Positions 6,772-13,085 of a stretch of DNA of 13,529 bases are shown in pieces. Within the stretch, counting starts at the first letter, position 1. Each line of letters begins with the position of its first letter. The notes under the pieces were generated by a model that was not told where the DNA came from, ran no database searches, and was given only the letters and a program-made list of their open reading frames with translations. A program made the position numbers and the translations under genes. The stretch is from an uncultured Clostridia bacterium (GTDB lineage: Bacteria > Bacillota_A > Clostridia > TANB77 > CAG-508): assembly GCA_947629855.1 (NCBI GenBank), contig CANRFI010000028.1, forward strand, positions 1-13,529. Reading direction: 5' to 3'.

Positions 6772-6795
6772 TTTTAAAATTATATTCCCTTTTTT
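6762..6795 (+). terminator. Intrinsic terminator after divIC
   Basis: GGGAATGTAATTTT (6762-6775) pairs with AAAATTATATTCCC (6776-6789, one G.U; a few central pairs form the loop), then six T. The 5' arm contains the last codons and stop of divIC. Confidence 0.85.
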
Positions 6796-6805
6796 AGAAA
6801 AAATA

Positions 6806-6834
6806 TTCCATTTTTTAGAAATTTATGGTATAAT
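6806..6834 (+). promoter_or_regulatory. rho promoter, extended -10
   Basis: TGGTATAAT (6826-6834) is an extended -10 box. The -35 region (TTCCAT at 6806-6811) is weak. The start of rho is about 80 bases downstream, after a leader that is T-rich then A-rich. Confidence 0.5.
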
Positions 6835-6914
6835 AATACTGTTATATTTATATAGTTTTTTTCTTTTAAAAATTCCCAAAAAATTAATAAAATTTAATAA
6901 GGAGGAAATATTTT

Positions 6915-8273
6915 ATGCCAGATATAGAATCAATGTCTTTGCTTGAATTAAAAGAATTAGCAAAGGAATATAATCTAAAAAATACATCTAAATTAAAAAA
7001 AGATGAGCTTATTATTGTATTAAAACAAATAATAGAATCAACTCAAAAAGAAAATTTTAATATGATTGAAGAAAAATTTGAGGAAAAAGAATTAATTGAA
7101 CGACAATATAATGAAAATGGTGAACCAATTGTAGATTATAAATTAACAAATCAAGGAGACGAAATTGTAGAAGGAATATTAGACATATTACCAGATGGAT
7201 ATGGATTTTTAAGAGGAGAAAATTTCTTATCTAGCGATAAAGACGTTTATATATCAATGGTTCAAATTAGAAGATTTAAACTAGATACAGGAGATATAAT
7301 AAAAGGAATATCAAGATTTAGAGAAGGTGAAAAATTCCCATCTTTAATATTTGTTGGAGAAGTAAATGGTGAACATCCTGAAAAAGCAATGAAAAGGAAG
7401 AGATTTGATGAATTAACACCAATATATCCAAATGAAAGATTGAAATTAGAGACAGTATCAAATGACTATGCTACAAGAATTATTGATTTAATGTGTCCAA
7501 TTGGAAAAGGGCAGAGAGGAATGATTGTGGCACAGCCAAAAGTTGGAAAAACAACTTTATTAAAAAAGGTAGCTAATAGTATTGCTCAAAATAACCCTGA
7601 AGTTGAATTAATAGTACTATTAATTGACGAAAGACCTGAAGAAGTAACAGATATGAAGCGTTCTATAAAAGGTGAAGTAATTCATTCTACATTTGATGAA
7701 TTACCAGAACATCACGTTAAAGTTGCAGAAATGGTTCTAGAACGTGCTAAAAGATTAGTAGAGCATGGAAGAGATGTAATTATATTATTAGATAGCATTA
7801 CAAGACTTACTAGAGCATATAACCTTGTTATACCTTCATCTGGAAGAACATTATCTGGTGGTATTGATCCTGCGGCATTACATAAACCTAAAAAATTCTT
7901 TGGGGCAGCAAGAAATATAGAACGAGGTGGAAGTTTAACTATACTTGCAACAGCTTTAGTAGATACAGGAAGTAGAATGGATGATGTGATTTTTGAAGAG
8001 TTTAAGGGAACAGGGAATATGGAAGTACATTTAGATAGAAAATTATCAGAAAGAAGAATTTTCCCAGCTATTGATATAAACAAATCTGGAACAAGAAGAG
8101 AAGATTTGTTATTAACCTCAAAAGAAAAAGATACGGTTTTTGCTTTAAGAAAAGCTATGAACAGTATGTCAGTTGCAGATGTAACAGAGCAAGTTATTAG
8201 TTATATGACTAAGACAAAGAATAATGAAGAATTTATTAATCAAATTGATAATTATTTAACAAGATTTAAATAA
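6915..8273 (+). CDS. rho: Transcription termination factor Rho
   Basis: Rho is a hexameric RNA-dependent ATPase and helicase that terminates transcription. The 452-residue product begins with the Rho N-terminal helical domain ([20 protein letters not shown]), then a charged linker, and then the cold-shock-like RNA-binding domain with [15 protein letters not shown] and [12 protein letters not shown]. The ATPase domain has Walker [10 protein letters not shown] (about residues 206-214), [11 protein letters not shown], Walker B DVIILLDS (about 287-294), the Q-loop region [12 protein letters not shown] and the [13 protein letters not shown] segment. The ATG follows GGAGG (6901-6905). No key residue is missing. 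An intrinsic terminator follows immediately, and the prophage begins 95 bases after the stop. Rho in place of yabR behind divIC differs from the Bacillus order. Confidence 0.97.
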   Translation: MPDIESMSLLELKELAKEYNLKNTSKLKKDELIIVLKQIIESTQKENFNMIEEKFEEKELIERQYNENGEPIVDYKLTNQGDEIVEGILDILPDGYGFLRGENFLSSDKDVYISMVQIRRFKLDTGDIIKGISRFREGEKFPSLIFVGEVNGEHPEKAMKRKRFDELTPIYPNERLKLETVSNDYATRIIDLMCPIGKGQRGMIVAQPKVGKTTLLKKVANSIAQNNPEVELIVLLIDERPEEVTDMKRSIKGEVIHSTFDELPEHHVKVAEMVLERAKRLVEHGRDVIILLDSITRLTRAYNLVIPSSGRTLSGGIDPAALHKPKKFFGAARNIERGGSLTILATALVDTGSRMDDVIFEEFKGTGNMEVHLDRKLSERRIFPAIDINKSGTRREDLLLTSKEKDTVFALRKAMNSMSVADVTEQVISYMTKTKNNEEFINQIDNYLTRFK

Positions 8274-8275
8274 AT

Positions 8276-8318
8276 AAAAAATAACTATGCATGAAAGCTT
8301 ATTGTATAGTTATTTTTT
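8276..8318 (+). terminator. rho intrinsic terminator
   Basis: AAAAAATAACTAT (8276-8288) and ATAGTTATTTTTT (8306-8318) are perfect 13-base arms around a 17-base loop, ending in six T. It is host sequence left of the phage junction. An ATG at 8287 inside the stem opens an apparent reading frame into rep. Confidence 0.85.
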
Positions 8319-9012
8319 AGTGGGGCATATAGAGTATAGACTAAATAATTATAAAAATACAACATTGCACAAAATCAAAGTTTTGCGCAATCAAGGGAAT
8401 GAGATTGACAAGTTAGCTTCTTTTAAATCAAGTCTTTCTAGGACTAAGCGCGAAATTAGAGAATTATGTTTTTCTAATCCTTTTGAATATTTTTGTACGC
8501 TTACAGTTAATTCTAATAATGCGGATAGGTTTTCACTTCAGTCTTGCCAAGATAATTTACGAGTTTTATTAAGGAAAATTAAGAGAAAATTTCCAAATTT
8601 TATATATATATTAATTACCGAACATCATAAAGATGGAGCTTTTCATTTTCACGGTATGATGTCTAATTTAGATTTATATGTTAATGAATATGGTTATTAT
8701 TCTTCTCATATATTAGATAGTTTAGGTTTTAATTCTTTTAGTAAAATTAAAGATTTTAATAAATGTTGTAATTATTTAACTAAGTATATTACTAAAGATT
8801 GTATAAGAAATGAACACGGTCAGATTTTTATAAGGTCTAAGGGTTTAAAATATCCAGAACATTATTCTATACCCCCTATTGATATTGAAAAATGGACTTA
8901 TAGAGATGAAAATGTGAGTTTTAAGGATATTTACTTAGATAATCCTCTTACTGACAATGAACTACTTACTATTATTGATTTATATAGATTAGATTATAAA
9001 AATTTATTTTAA
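8287..9012 (+). CDS. HUH replication initiator (Rep), 3' part at left prophage end
   Basis: Rolling-circle replication initiator that nicks the phage origin and joins strands. Motif 1 is FCTLTV (residues 69-74 of the open frame), motif 2 is the HxH metal site FHFHG (119-123), and motif 3 is NYLTKYITK (162-170), with Tyr163 and Tyr167 as candidate nucleophiles. It belongs to the phage G2P/ORF2-type Rep group. The frame opens at an ATG at 8287 inside the rho terminator stem, with no ribosome binding site; residues 1-27 are host-derived and not part of the native protein. The true 5' part lies at 12821-12927 and joins in phase through the att repeat (..HK-x-x-VL-x-NQGNEIDK..), giving about 247 residues. 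In the integrated state this copy is therefore probably not properly expressed. Confidence 0.85.
   Translation: MHESLLYSYFLVGHIEYRLNNYKNTTLHKIKVLRNQGNEIDKLASFKSSLSRTKREIRELCFSNPFEYFCTLTVNSNNADRFSLQSCQDNLRVLLRKIKRKFPNFIYILITEHHKDGAFHFHGMMSNLDLYVNEYGYYSSHILDSLGFNSFSKIKDFNKCCNYLTKYITKDCIRNEHGQIFIRSKGLKYPEHYSIPPIDIEKWTYRDENVSFKDIYLDNPLTDNELLTIIDLYRLDYKNLF
8368..8390. repeat. Candidate attL
   Basis: The halves CACAAAA (8368-8374) and TTTTGCGCAA (8381-8390) flank a 6-base centre TCAAAG. With the preceding bases it makes an 11-6-11 arrangement, like a Xer site in geometry, though not in sequence. It matches the copy at 12921-12943 at 19 of 23 bases. Confidence 0.6.
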
Positions 9013-9032
9013 ATTGAAAGGTGTGTTGAAAT

Positions 9033-9266
9033 TTGCAAGAAAATTTTAAAATTGTAGGAATTAATAAGATTTTTAATAAAAAAGAAAATAAGGAGAATTA
9101 TTATATTGTTTTATATTCTCAATATGAATATTTAGTTCGTGTTTATATTGATAAGCAACATTATGAGATGTTATTAAAATTAGATAGTTTAGATAAATAT
9201 GATTTATCTAAACATCTAACTAAACGATACTATAATTATAAATTTTATTATAGTATTGTTGATTAA
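9033..9266 (+). CDS. Small phage protein, ssDNA-binding candidate
   Basis: A 77-residue protein with a TTG start preceded by AAAGGTG (9017-9023). It begins just after rep ends. It predicts mainly beta strands (FKIVGINKIF, NYYIVLYSQYEYLVRVYI), is rich in Tyr and Lys, and has no membrane segment. In filamentous phages the gene after the replication initiator usually encodes the ssDNA-binding protein (gp5), which is of similar size and coats the single strand before export. Position, size and composition fit, but I see no family motif, so the function is inferred. No other start codon gives a better product. Confidence 0.55.
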   Translation: MQENFKIVGINKIFNKKENKENYYIVLYSQYEYLVRVYIDKQHYEMLLKLDSLDKYDLSKHLTKRYYNYKFYYSIVD

Positions 9267-9320
9267 TATTTATTTTTTATCTATCAAATTTTTATTTTAA
9301 TATGAAAGGGGGCGCGCGCT

Positions 9321-9506
9321 ATGGAAGGCGCAACAGGTATGAAAGCTGCTATAACTACTTTAACTTCTTCCGTTTCAGCTGAAGCTCTATGGGGTGTTTT
9401 TAATGAAGCTATCCCATATATAGCCGTTGTTGTTGTTGTTGGTTTCGGTTTCTATCTTGTACGTAGGATGATTAAAGGTGTATCAAAAGGAAAGGCGAGA
9501 ATATAA
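9321..9506 (+). CDS. Major coat protein (pVIII-like)
   Basis: A 61-residue protein with the plan of an inovirus major coat: a small-residue amphipathic N-terminal half (MKAAITTLTSSVSAEALWG), one membrane helix (IPYIAVVVVVGFGFYLV, about residues 31-47) and a basic C-terminus (RRMIKGVSKGKARI) that would contact the DNA inside the virion. No separate signal peptide is seen. It has the strongest ribosome binding site in the region (GAAAGGGGG, 9303-9311), embedded in a GC-rich block GGGGGCGCGCGCT, and is followed at once by a GC-rich hairpin, as expected for the most highly expressed phage gene. The role is inferred from plan and position; copy number would need direct test. Confidence 0.85.
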   Translation: MEGATGMKAAITTLTSSVSAEALWGVFNEAIPYIAVVVVVGFGFYLVRRMIKGVSKGKARI

Positions 9507-9525
9507 CCCTCTCGCCTTTTCTTTT
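9491..9525 (+). terminator. Terminator/attenuator after the coat gene
   Basis: AAAGGCGAGA (9491-9500) and TCTCGCCTTT (9510-9519) are perfect arms with a 9-base loop, then TCTTTTT. It overlaps the coat stop codon. It should let coat mRNA accumulate over the downstream genes, with some readthrough. Confidence 0.85.
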
Positions 9526-9549
9526 TATTATTTAAAGGAGTGATTTTAA

Positions 9550-9660
9550 TTGATAGAATATGTTGATGTTTTAGTTTCACAAGCTATAACTCTTATTTTA
9601 CCATTAATAGGTTTAAGGCTTATTTTTGATTATACTAGAATTATTTTATTTAAGGATTGA
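9550..9660 (+). CDS. Very small membrane protein, 36 aa
   Basis: TTG start at 9550 preceded by AAAGGAG (9534-9540), with good spacing. The product begins MIEYVDVLVSQAITLILPLI and ends RIILFKD. A single hydrophobic helix (about residues 8-26) is followed by a charged tail. The size and place between major coat and pIII-like genes recall the gp7/gp9 minor coat proteins that cap one end of filamentous phages. It is too short for similarity, so the role is inferred. Ribosome binding site, phase and tight spacing to the next gene (6 bases) support that it is real. Confidence 0.6.
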   Translation: MIEYVDVLVSQAITLILPLIGLRLIFDYTRIILFKD

Positions 9661-9666
9661 TGTTTT

Positions 9667-10011
9667 ATGGATACTATATATATTGGGGATATTCCCTTAA
9701 GTTATAAATATGCTAGATTTGGCAATGATTATATTGATTTATTTAATGTTCCTAATGCTACTAATGGTACATTTAATTATTATAGGATTTATTATAATGC
9801 TCCTGGTTTTATCTATTCTTATAATACTCAGTCTTTTGGCTATAATTTAGAAACTTTTCAAGAGGTTTCTGTTACTGATAATTTTGCTTATCGTAAAGAT
9901 TTTGGCGATATTTGTCTTGTTGCTTTTATTATTTGTTTTGCTAGTATTTTTATTTTAAATGCTGTTACTTCTGTATTTAAAAAAGGTGGTGTTTTAGGTG
10001 GTCTTTTATAA
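9667..10011 (+). CDS. Putative minor structural membrane protein, 114 aa
   Basis: I do not recognise a family. The first 80 residues are polar and rich in Tyr, Asn and Phe (DYIDLFNVPNATNGTFNYY), without a signal peptide. A single membrane helix follows at about residues 84-102 (CLVAFIICFASIFILNAV), then a short basic/Gly tail (FKKGGVLGG). The ATG lies 6 bases after the preceding gene, with AAGGA (9651-9655) inside that gene's end. Its last 14 bases overlap the start of the large pIII-like gene, so the two are probably translationally coupled. Composition resembles that of the next protein, which suggests a virion tip or assembly role; this is inference. Confidence 0.7.
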   Translation: MDTIYIGDIPLSYKYARFGNDYIDLFNVPNATNGTFNYYRIYYNAPGFIYSYNTQSFGYNLETFQEVSVTDNFAYRKDFGDICLVAFIICFASIFILNAVTSVFKKGGVLGGLL

Positions 10012-11401
10012 TATTAAAAATAAATTTCTAATTATTCTATTTATATTTTTATTAATTTTTTTATTAGGTGTTTTTTTTAATATTTCATATTGTGCTGATG
10101 TTTCTCCTTTTATAGATATTTCTAAGTATAATTATAGTTTTTCTGGTTGTGATGAATATTATAATGCTCCTTATCATTTAACTATTATTTATTGTACAAG
10201 TTCTACTGATTTTAACTTTTATTCTTATTTTGGAGATGAACCACTTTCTTTTTATGATAATGGTTCTTCTATGGGGTATAATCATTATTATTGGTGCAAT
10301 AAAGTTTCTTCTGATACTTCATTTTTTTATCATTTAGGGTCTTCAAATGTTTCAAATTTGCAAAAAGAATTTGATAAGTATTCATCTGTTGATTTTTCTA
10401 AATATTATAATGCTTCTCAAGTTAATTTGTATCTTGGCGATTATGATATTTCAACATTTTTTCATGAGCCTTATTTTTATATAGACTGTAATTTTGAAAT
10501 TAAATTTGGTGATGAAATTGTTTATACTCCTCCTTTAGATATTAAGCCACCACATTTTGAAACTTCTGTTGAAGAATTAGAAGATGGTAGTTTTGATTAT
10601 TTACGTATTAATTCTGGGGATTTGGATGAATTTTATTTGTTTAGTTATTATTATGCTACTGATGAAGAAGAAGAAAGTGGAGATTTAAGTATATATCCTC
10701 GTAAAGAGATATTTCTTTTTGGTGCTTCAAGTAAGTATTATGTTGGTTTTGATAATGGTAGTGATATATATGAAGTGCCTTATTCTGATTTAGGTTTGAA
10801 TGTTACCGAAGGTCATAGTTATGGTTTTAAGTTAGCTACTAAAGATGATAATGGTATTGTTACTGATTATTGGGATAGTATTAAATTTGATGTTGGTGTT
10901 ATTTCTGATACTGATAAACAATTAAATTCTGATAAATTAACTCAGCAAAAATTAGATGAACAAACTAACGCTTTAAATAAAGGCTTTGAAGGTACTCAAC
11001 AAGCTATTAATGATAGTACTAATCGATTATTAGATGATAGTTATGATGAAAGTTCTATTAATATTAATACTTCTTCTACTGATGATGTTGATGATACTGA
11101 AGTAACTAATTTTTTAAATAGATTTATAGAAACTATTAAAACAGCTTTTACTTATTCTGATAATTCTGTTTCTACTGTTATATTGCCTTTGCCTCACGGT
11201 GGTCAATTGGAACTTAAATCCAATCTTATTTCTTCTTTTGTTGGCGAATGGTTTAAAAATATTATTAATTTGCTTTGGTATTTTATATTTGGTAAGTATT
11301 TATGGTCTTATTCTTATAAGTTAGTTATGTATATAAAAGATGGTTCTTTATTAGAGGGCAAGTCCTTTTCTGGCGAGGCTATCACAAGTGAAATGTTATA
11401 G
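9998..11401 (+). CDS. Large secreted adsorption protein (pIII-like), 467 aa
   Basis: The GTG start at 9998 has AAAGGTGG (9982-9989) upstream and overlaps the previous gene. Residues about 8-33 are a basic-then-hydrophobic signal peptide (KNKFLIILFIFLLIFLLG), with likely cleavage near YCAD. The long middle is rich in Tyr, Ser, Asp and Phe with beta-strand patterns, e.g. LNVTEGHSYGFKLATKDDNG, which looks like an Ig/FN3-type segment. A Gln/Asn/Asp-rich helical stretch (about residues 315-360) follows. A hydrophobic C-terminal anchor lies at about 418-445 (NLLWYFIFGKYLW), with a short tail. This is the plan of inovirus pIII: secreted receptor-binding domains anchored to the virion end. Sequence gives the plan, not the receptor. 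Position before pVI-like and Zot genes matches the family order. Confidence 0.75.
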   Translation: MVFYNIKNKFLIILFIFLLIFLLGVFFNISYCADVSPFIDISKYNYSFSGCDEYYNAPYHLTIIYCTSSTDFNFYSYFGDEPLSFYDNGSSMGYNHYYWCNKVSSDTSFFYHLGSSNVSNLQKEFDKYSSVDFSKYYNASQVNLYLGDYDISTFFHEPYFYIDCNFEIKFGDEIVYTPPLDIKPPHFETSVEELEDGSFDYLRINSGDLDEFYLFSYYYATDEEEESGDLSIYPRKEIFLFGASSKYYVGFDNGSDIYEVPYSDLGLNVTEGHSYGFKLATKDDNGIVTDYWDSIKFDVGVISDTDKQLNSDKLTQQKLDEQTNALNKGFEGTQQAINDSTNRLLDDSYDESSININTSSTDDVDDTEVTNFLNRFIETIKTAFTYSDNSVSTVILPLPHGGQLELKSNLISSFVGEWFKNIINLLWYFIFGKYLWSYSYKLVMYIKDGSLLEGKSFSGEAITSEML

Positions 11402-11412
11402 GAGTGTTTTAT

Positions 11413-11712
11413 ATGTTTCAATTATTAGTTAATTTAATTTTTACTATTATTGGTGCTATTGGTAATATTATTTTATCTCCTTTTGTTTTATTTGCTCAAG
11501 TTTTTATCCCTTCTTTTAATGATTTTATTTCTGGTGTTTTTGGCTTTTTAGGTCAAATGCTTACTTATGTTGGTTTTGTATGTCAATTATTAATGATACC
11601 TCAGGCTTGTGTTGGTGCTGTAATTGCTTTAGCTTTTAGTTATATATCATTAAAAGTTGGTGTTATGACTTATAAGGTTATTATGCTTATATATGATAAA
11701 TTTAAACCATAA
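11413..11712 (+). CDS. Minor coat protein, pVI-like
   Basis: I chose ATG 11413 because TAGGAG (11399-11404) lies 8 bases upstream; a GTG at 11404 overlaps that site. The 99-residue product is highly hydrophobic, with three likely membrane segments at about residues 2-24, 40-65 and 70-90 (FQLLVNLIFTIIGAIGNIIL, FGFLGQMLTYVGFVCQLLMI, ALAFSYISLKVGVM), and ends in a basic tail DKFKP. In filamentous phages gene VI encodes a hydrophobic protein of about 110 residues between gene III and gene I, which with pIII closes one end of the virion. Size, hydrophobicity and order agree. The gene starts 11 bases after the pIII-like stop. Confidence 0.75.
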   Translation: MFQLLVNLIFTIIGAIGNIILSPFVLFAQVFIPSFNDFISGVFGFLGQMLTYVGFVCQLLMIPQACVGAVIALAFSYISLKVGVMTYKVIMLIYDKFKP

Positions 11713-11725
11713 TAGGAGGCTTTAA

Positions 11726-12427
11726 GTGGGTTATATTTTAATTTTTATTTTATTTTTAATATTTTATAAGTTTGTTTTTCAAAATAAGCTTAGAATTGAT
11801 TTTAAAAGTTTTTTTTGTAAAGGTTTTAAGAAGTTTGACAATGCTTTTGGTTTATTTGCTTATACTGGCAAGCAAGGTAAAGGAAAGACATATTCTGCGA
11901 TTAAGTTTGCCATAGATCAGAAAGTCAAATTTAATTATCGTATCTTAACTAATATAAAATCATTTAAAGTTTTTGATGATACTTTATATTTTGATAGTAT
12001 TTATGATATTATTGATTATTGTACTAAGTTTAAAGATAATGATGAGAATGTTCTTATTTTATATGATGAAATTTTTACCATTCTTGAAAAGCAACAGAAA
12101 ATGGCTGGAGAAATTTTATCTTTTATTTCCCAATTACGAAAAAGAAAGATAATTTTTATTACTACTGCTCAGGAGTGGTCTGAAATTAATATTACTTTTC
12201 GTAGATATGTTAGATTTCAAATTAGTTGTAATATGATAGCTCTTCCTGTTTTACATACTGCTATATTAATTAATAGGCATAATGATGGAGATGGTATAAA
12301 ATGGAATAATGATACACAAGATTTTGAAGCACCTTTATTATTTACTAAATTAAGTAAAGGAAAATTAAGTATTATTGAAAGTTATGATACTTTTGAAACT
12401 ATAAAAACTAATTTTAAAAAACATTAA
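11726..12427 (+). CDS. Zot/pI-family morphogenesis ATPase
   Basis: An inner-membrane ATPase that drives assembly and export of filamentous phage. The GTG start at 11726 follows AGGAGG (11714-11719). Residues about 3-18 are a membrane helix at the N-terminus, unlike Gram-negative pI, in which the helix lies after the ATPase domain. Walker A is GKQGKGKT (48-55), and Walker B is VLILYDE (109-115). A conserved FISQLRKRKIIFITTAQEWS segment corresponds to the sensor region of the family (QLRKR..I..TAQ). The remaining 70 residues are beta-rich (ILINRHNDGDGIKW). At 233 residues it is short, with no extracellular domain. It is the last phage gene before the regulatory region. Confidence 0.92.
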   Translation: MGYILIFILFLIFYKFVFQNKLRIDFKSFFCKGFKKFDNAFGLFAYTGKQGKGKTYSAIKFAIDQKVKFNYRILTNIKSFKVFDDTLYFDSIYDIIDYCTKFKDNDENVLILYDEIFTILEKQQKMAGEILSFISQLRKRKIIFITTAQEWSEINITFRRYVRFQISCNMIALPVLHTAILINRHNDGDGIKWNNDTQDFEAPLLFTKLSKGKLSIIESYDTFETIKTNFKKH

Positions 12428-12433
12428 AAAAAT

Positions 12434-12473
12434 AGTAAAAATGCGTAAGACATTAAAGGATAGCATTTTTACT
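12434..12473 (+). terminator. Intrinsic terminator after Zot
   Basis: AGTAAAAATGC (12434-12444) and GCATTTTTACT (12463-12473) are perfect 11-base arms around an 18-base loop. It closes the phage structural operon. Confidence 0.7.
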
Positions 12474-12514
12474 GTATTCGTAGAATAATTTTTTTGATGT
12501 TTTATATTGTCTTG

Positions 12515-12532
12515 TTCCAGGTGCACCTGGAA
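12515..12532. repeat. 18-bp perfect palindrome in the phage control region
   Basis: TTCCAGGTGCACCTGGAA is perfectly self-complementary and unusually GC-rich for this window. In ssDNA it could form a small hairpin, or it may be a dimeric protein site. Candidate roles are packaging signal, origin element or operator. Confidence 0.7.
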
Positions 12533-12558
12533 TATTTTAATAATATTTATTTTTTTTG

Positions 12559-12580
12559 TAAAAAAATCTTGATTTTTTTA
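12559..12580. repeat. A/T hairpin, possible second terminator
   Basis: TAAAAAAATC and GATTTTTTTA are perfect inverted repeats separated by TT, followed by more T. It could back up the terminator behind Zot or form a secondary structure in ssDNA. Confidence 0.5.
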
Positions 12581-12621
12581 TTTTTTTATGATATATCTTA
12601 CTTCAGAGAAATTACTTTTAC

Positions 12622-12656
12622 TTGACATATTAACATCTTAGAAACATAGTTTCTAA
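12622..12656 (+). promoter_or_regulatory. Phage promoter with overlapping operator
   Basis: TTGACA (12622-12627), 17-base spacer, CATAGT (12645-12650). The inverted repeat TTAGAAAC-ATA-GTTTCTAA (12638-12656) covers the -10 box, the typical place for a repressor site. A GGAGG at 12679-12683 follows, but no good start codon is at the right distance. No repressor gene is seen in the prophage, so the regulator may come from the host. Confidence 0.55.
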
Positions 12657-12754
12657 AAGTATTGATATAAAAGCATTTGGAGGTTTCTCTTAATTTTCTC
12701 ATATGGGGGTCTAAAATTTGGATTGTATTTTTTATATATTTTTTGGTTTTACGC

Positions 12755-12841
12755 CCGGTGTTTTTAGTAAAGCCAATTTAATAGAATAATTTAATATGAT
12801 TTTAATTGATTAGACTTCCTATGAAACTTTTTGAACACCGG
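12755..12841. repeat. Long-range inverted repeat around the rep start
   Basis: CCGGTGTT (12755-12762) pairs with AACACCGG (12834-12841). The 71-base loop holds the putative rep ATG, and the right arm contains the in-frame CGG. It may control rep translation or mark the replication origin. Confidence 0.45.
12839..12841 (+). other. Possible third CGG +1 frameshift point (rep)
   Basis: CAC-C-GGC-AAA: skipping the C keeps the ATG-started frame open into the Rep N-terminus (HGKEFDRY) instead of stopping at TGA 12851-12853. It is less certain than in prfB and yabP because the family N-terminus is variable and an alternative TTG start exists. Confidence 0.4.
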
Positions 12842-12849
12842 CAAAGAGT

Positions 12850-12878
12850 TTGATAGATATAGTATAACTCGTTATAAT
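12850..12878 (+). promoter_or_regulatory. Promoter-like sequence inside the rep 5' part
   Basis: TTGATA (12850-12855), 17-base spacer, TATAAT (12873-12878). It is a near-consensus match but lies inside the inferred Rep coding segment. It may be fortuitous, or it may drive a short RNA ending near the hairpin and T-run at 12921-12965. Confidence 0.3.
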
Positions 12879-12920
12879 GACAATTATTTCCGTATAAGCT
12901 TACAGAGAGTAGTAAAGAAA

Positions 12921-12943
12921 CACAAAACGACAGTTTTGTGCAA
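12921..12943. repeat. Candidate attR
   Basis: CACAAAAC-GACA-GTTTTGTG plus CAA. It shares 19 of 23 bases with 8368-8390. Taking the left half of attL and the right half of attR rebuilds a host site with perfect 10-base arms, TTGCACAAAA and TTTTGTGCAA, around a 6-base centre. Confidence 0.6.
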
Positions 12944-13039
12944 ATAGAGATAGGGCTTTTTTTAAATAAAGGTCCTATTTCATTGTTTTTAAGCCATTTG
13001 TAGACTGTCTTATTCAACAAACTATATGTCTTTTTTATA

Positions 13040-13085
13040 AAAACCTCTTAAAATGGATTCTCACGCGTCAATATTTTAAGGTTTT
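13040..13085 (+). repeat. Hairpin with conserved GATTCTC..GCGTC loop, copy 1
   Basis: Stem AAAACC (13040-13045) with GGTTTT (13080-13085), continued by TTAAAAT/ATTTTAA inside with a 2-base bulge. The loop includes GATTCTCACGCGTC. Copy 2 has a different stem but nearly the same loop. Confidence 0.6.

Larger units (their letters stand above)
8368..12943 (+). mobile_element. Integrated filamentous phage (inovirus), about 4.55 kb
   Basis: Gene order is rep (3' part), ssDNA-binding candidate, major coat, small membrane proteins, pIII-like, pVI-like, Zot/pI, a regulatory region and rep (5' part). This is the classic inovirus order. No secretin is present, as expected for a host without an outer membrane, and no integrase is present. 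Coding strands are T-rich, against the A-rich host genes on the same strand. The two ends carry a 23-bp imperfect repeat (19 of 23 identical) 4553 bases apart. All morphogenesis genes look intact, so the phage may be able to excise and replicate. Boundaries rest on the att reading and are less certain than the phage identity. Confidence 0.85.
12821..12943 (+). pseudogene. Rep 5' part at right prophage end
   Basis: From ATG 12821 the reading is MKLFEH, then CGG; with the same +1 skip seen in prfB and yabP it continues GKEFDRYSITRYNDNYF, RISLQRVVKKHKTTVLC and then a host-side TAG. Joined at the att repeat to the frame at 8381-9012, it runs without a stop into NQGNEIDKLASFKSSLSRTK and the Rep domain, in phase. 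The basic, Arg-rich N-terminus suits a nucleic-acid-binding Rep. No ribosome binding site is visible. A TTG at 12831 would give the same frame without a shift (MNTGKEFDRY..), so the frameshift is not strictly required. In the prophage this end encodes only about 40 residues. Confidence 0.6.

Noticed and set aside
6740..6946. 68-residue plus-strand frame between divIC and rho
   Set aside because: It overlaps the divIC end, its terminator, the rho promoter and the rho start; it is AT-rich shadow coding with no ribosome binding site.
7712..8083. 123-residue minus-strand frame within rho
   Set aside because: It is the antisense shadow of the highly conserved rho ATPase domain.
8287..8367. Native Rep N-terminus MHESLLYSYFLV... 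from ATG 8287
   Set aside because: The ATG lies in the rho terminator stem without a ribosome binding site, and the right prophage end supplies a more suitable in-phase N-terminus.
12702..12713. ATG after the GGAGG of the phage promoter region
   Set aside because: It stops after three codons (MGV) and lies too far from the GGAGG; no gene supported.
8368..12943. Standard Firmicutes dif site at the prophage ends
   Set aside because: Neither repeat resembles the known dif consensus, only its 11-6-11 spacing; so not annotated as dif.
12802..13020. Minus-strand frame of 72 residues containing LNKTVYKWLKNNEIG
   Set aside because: The start looks vaguely like an excisionase helix, but it begins with TTG, has no ribosome binding site, spans the phage/host junction, and overlaps the Rep 5' part, which is better supported.
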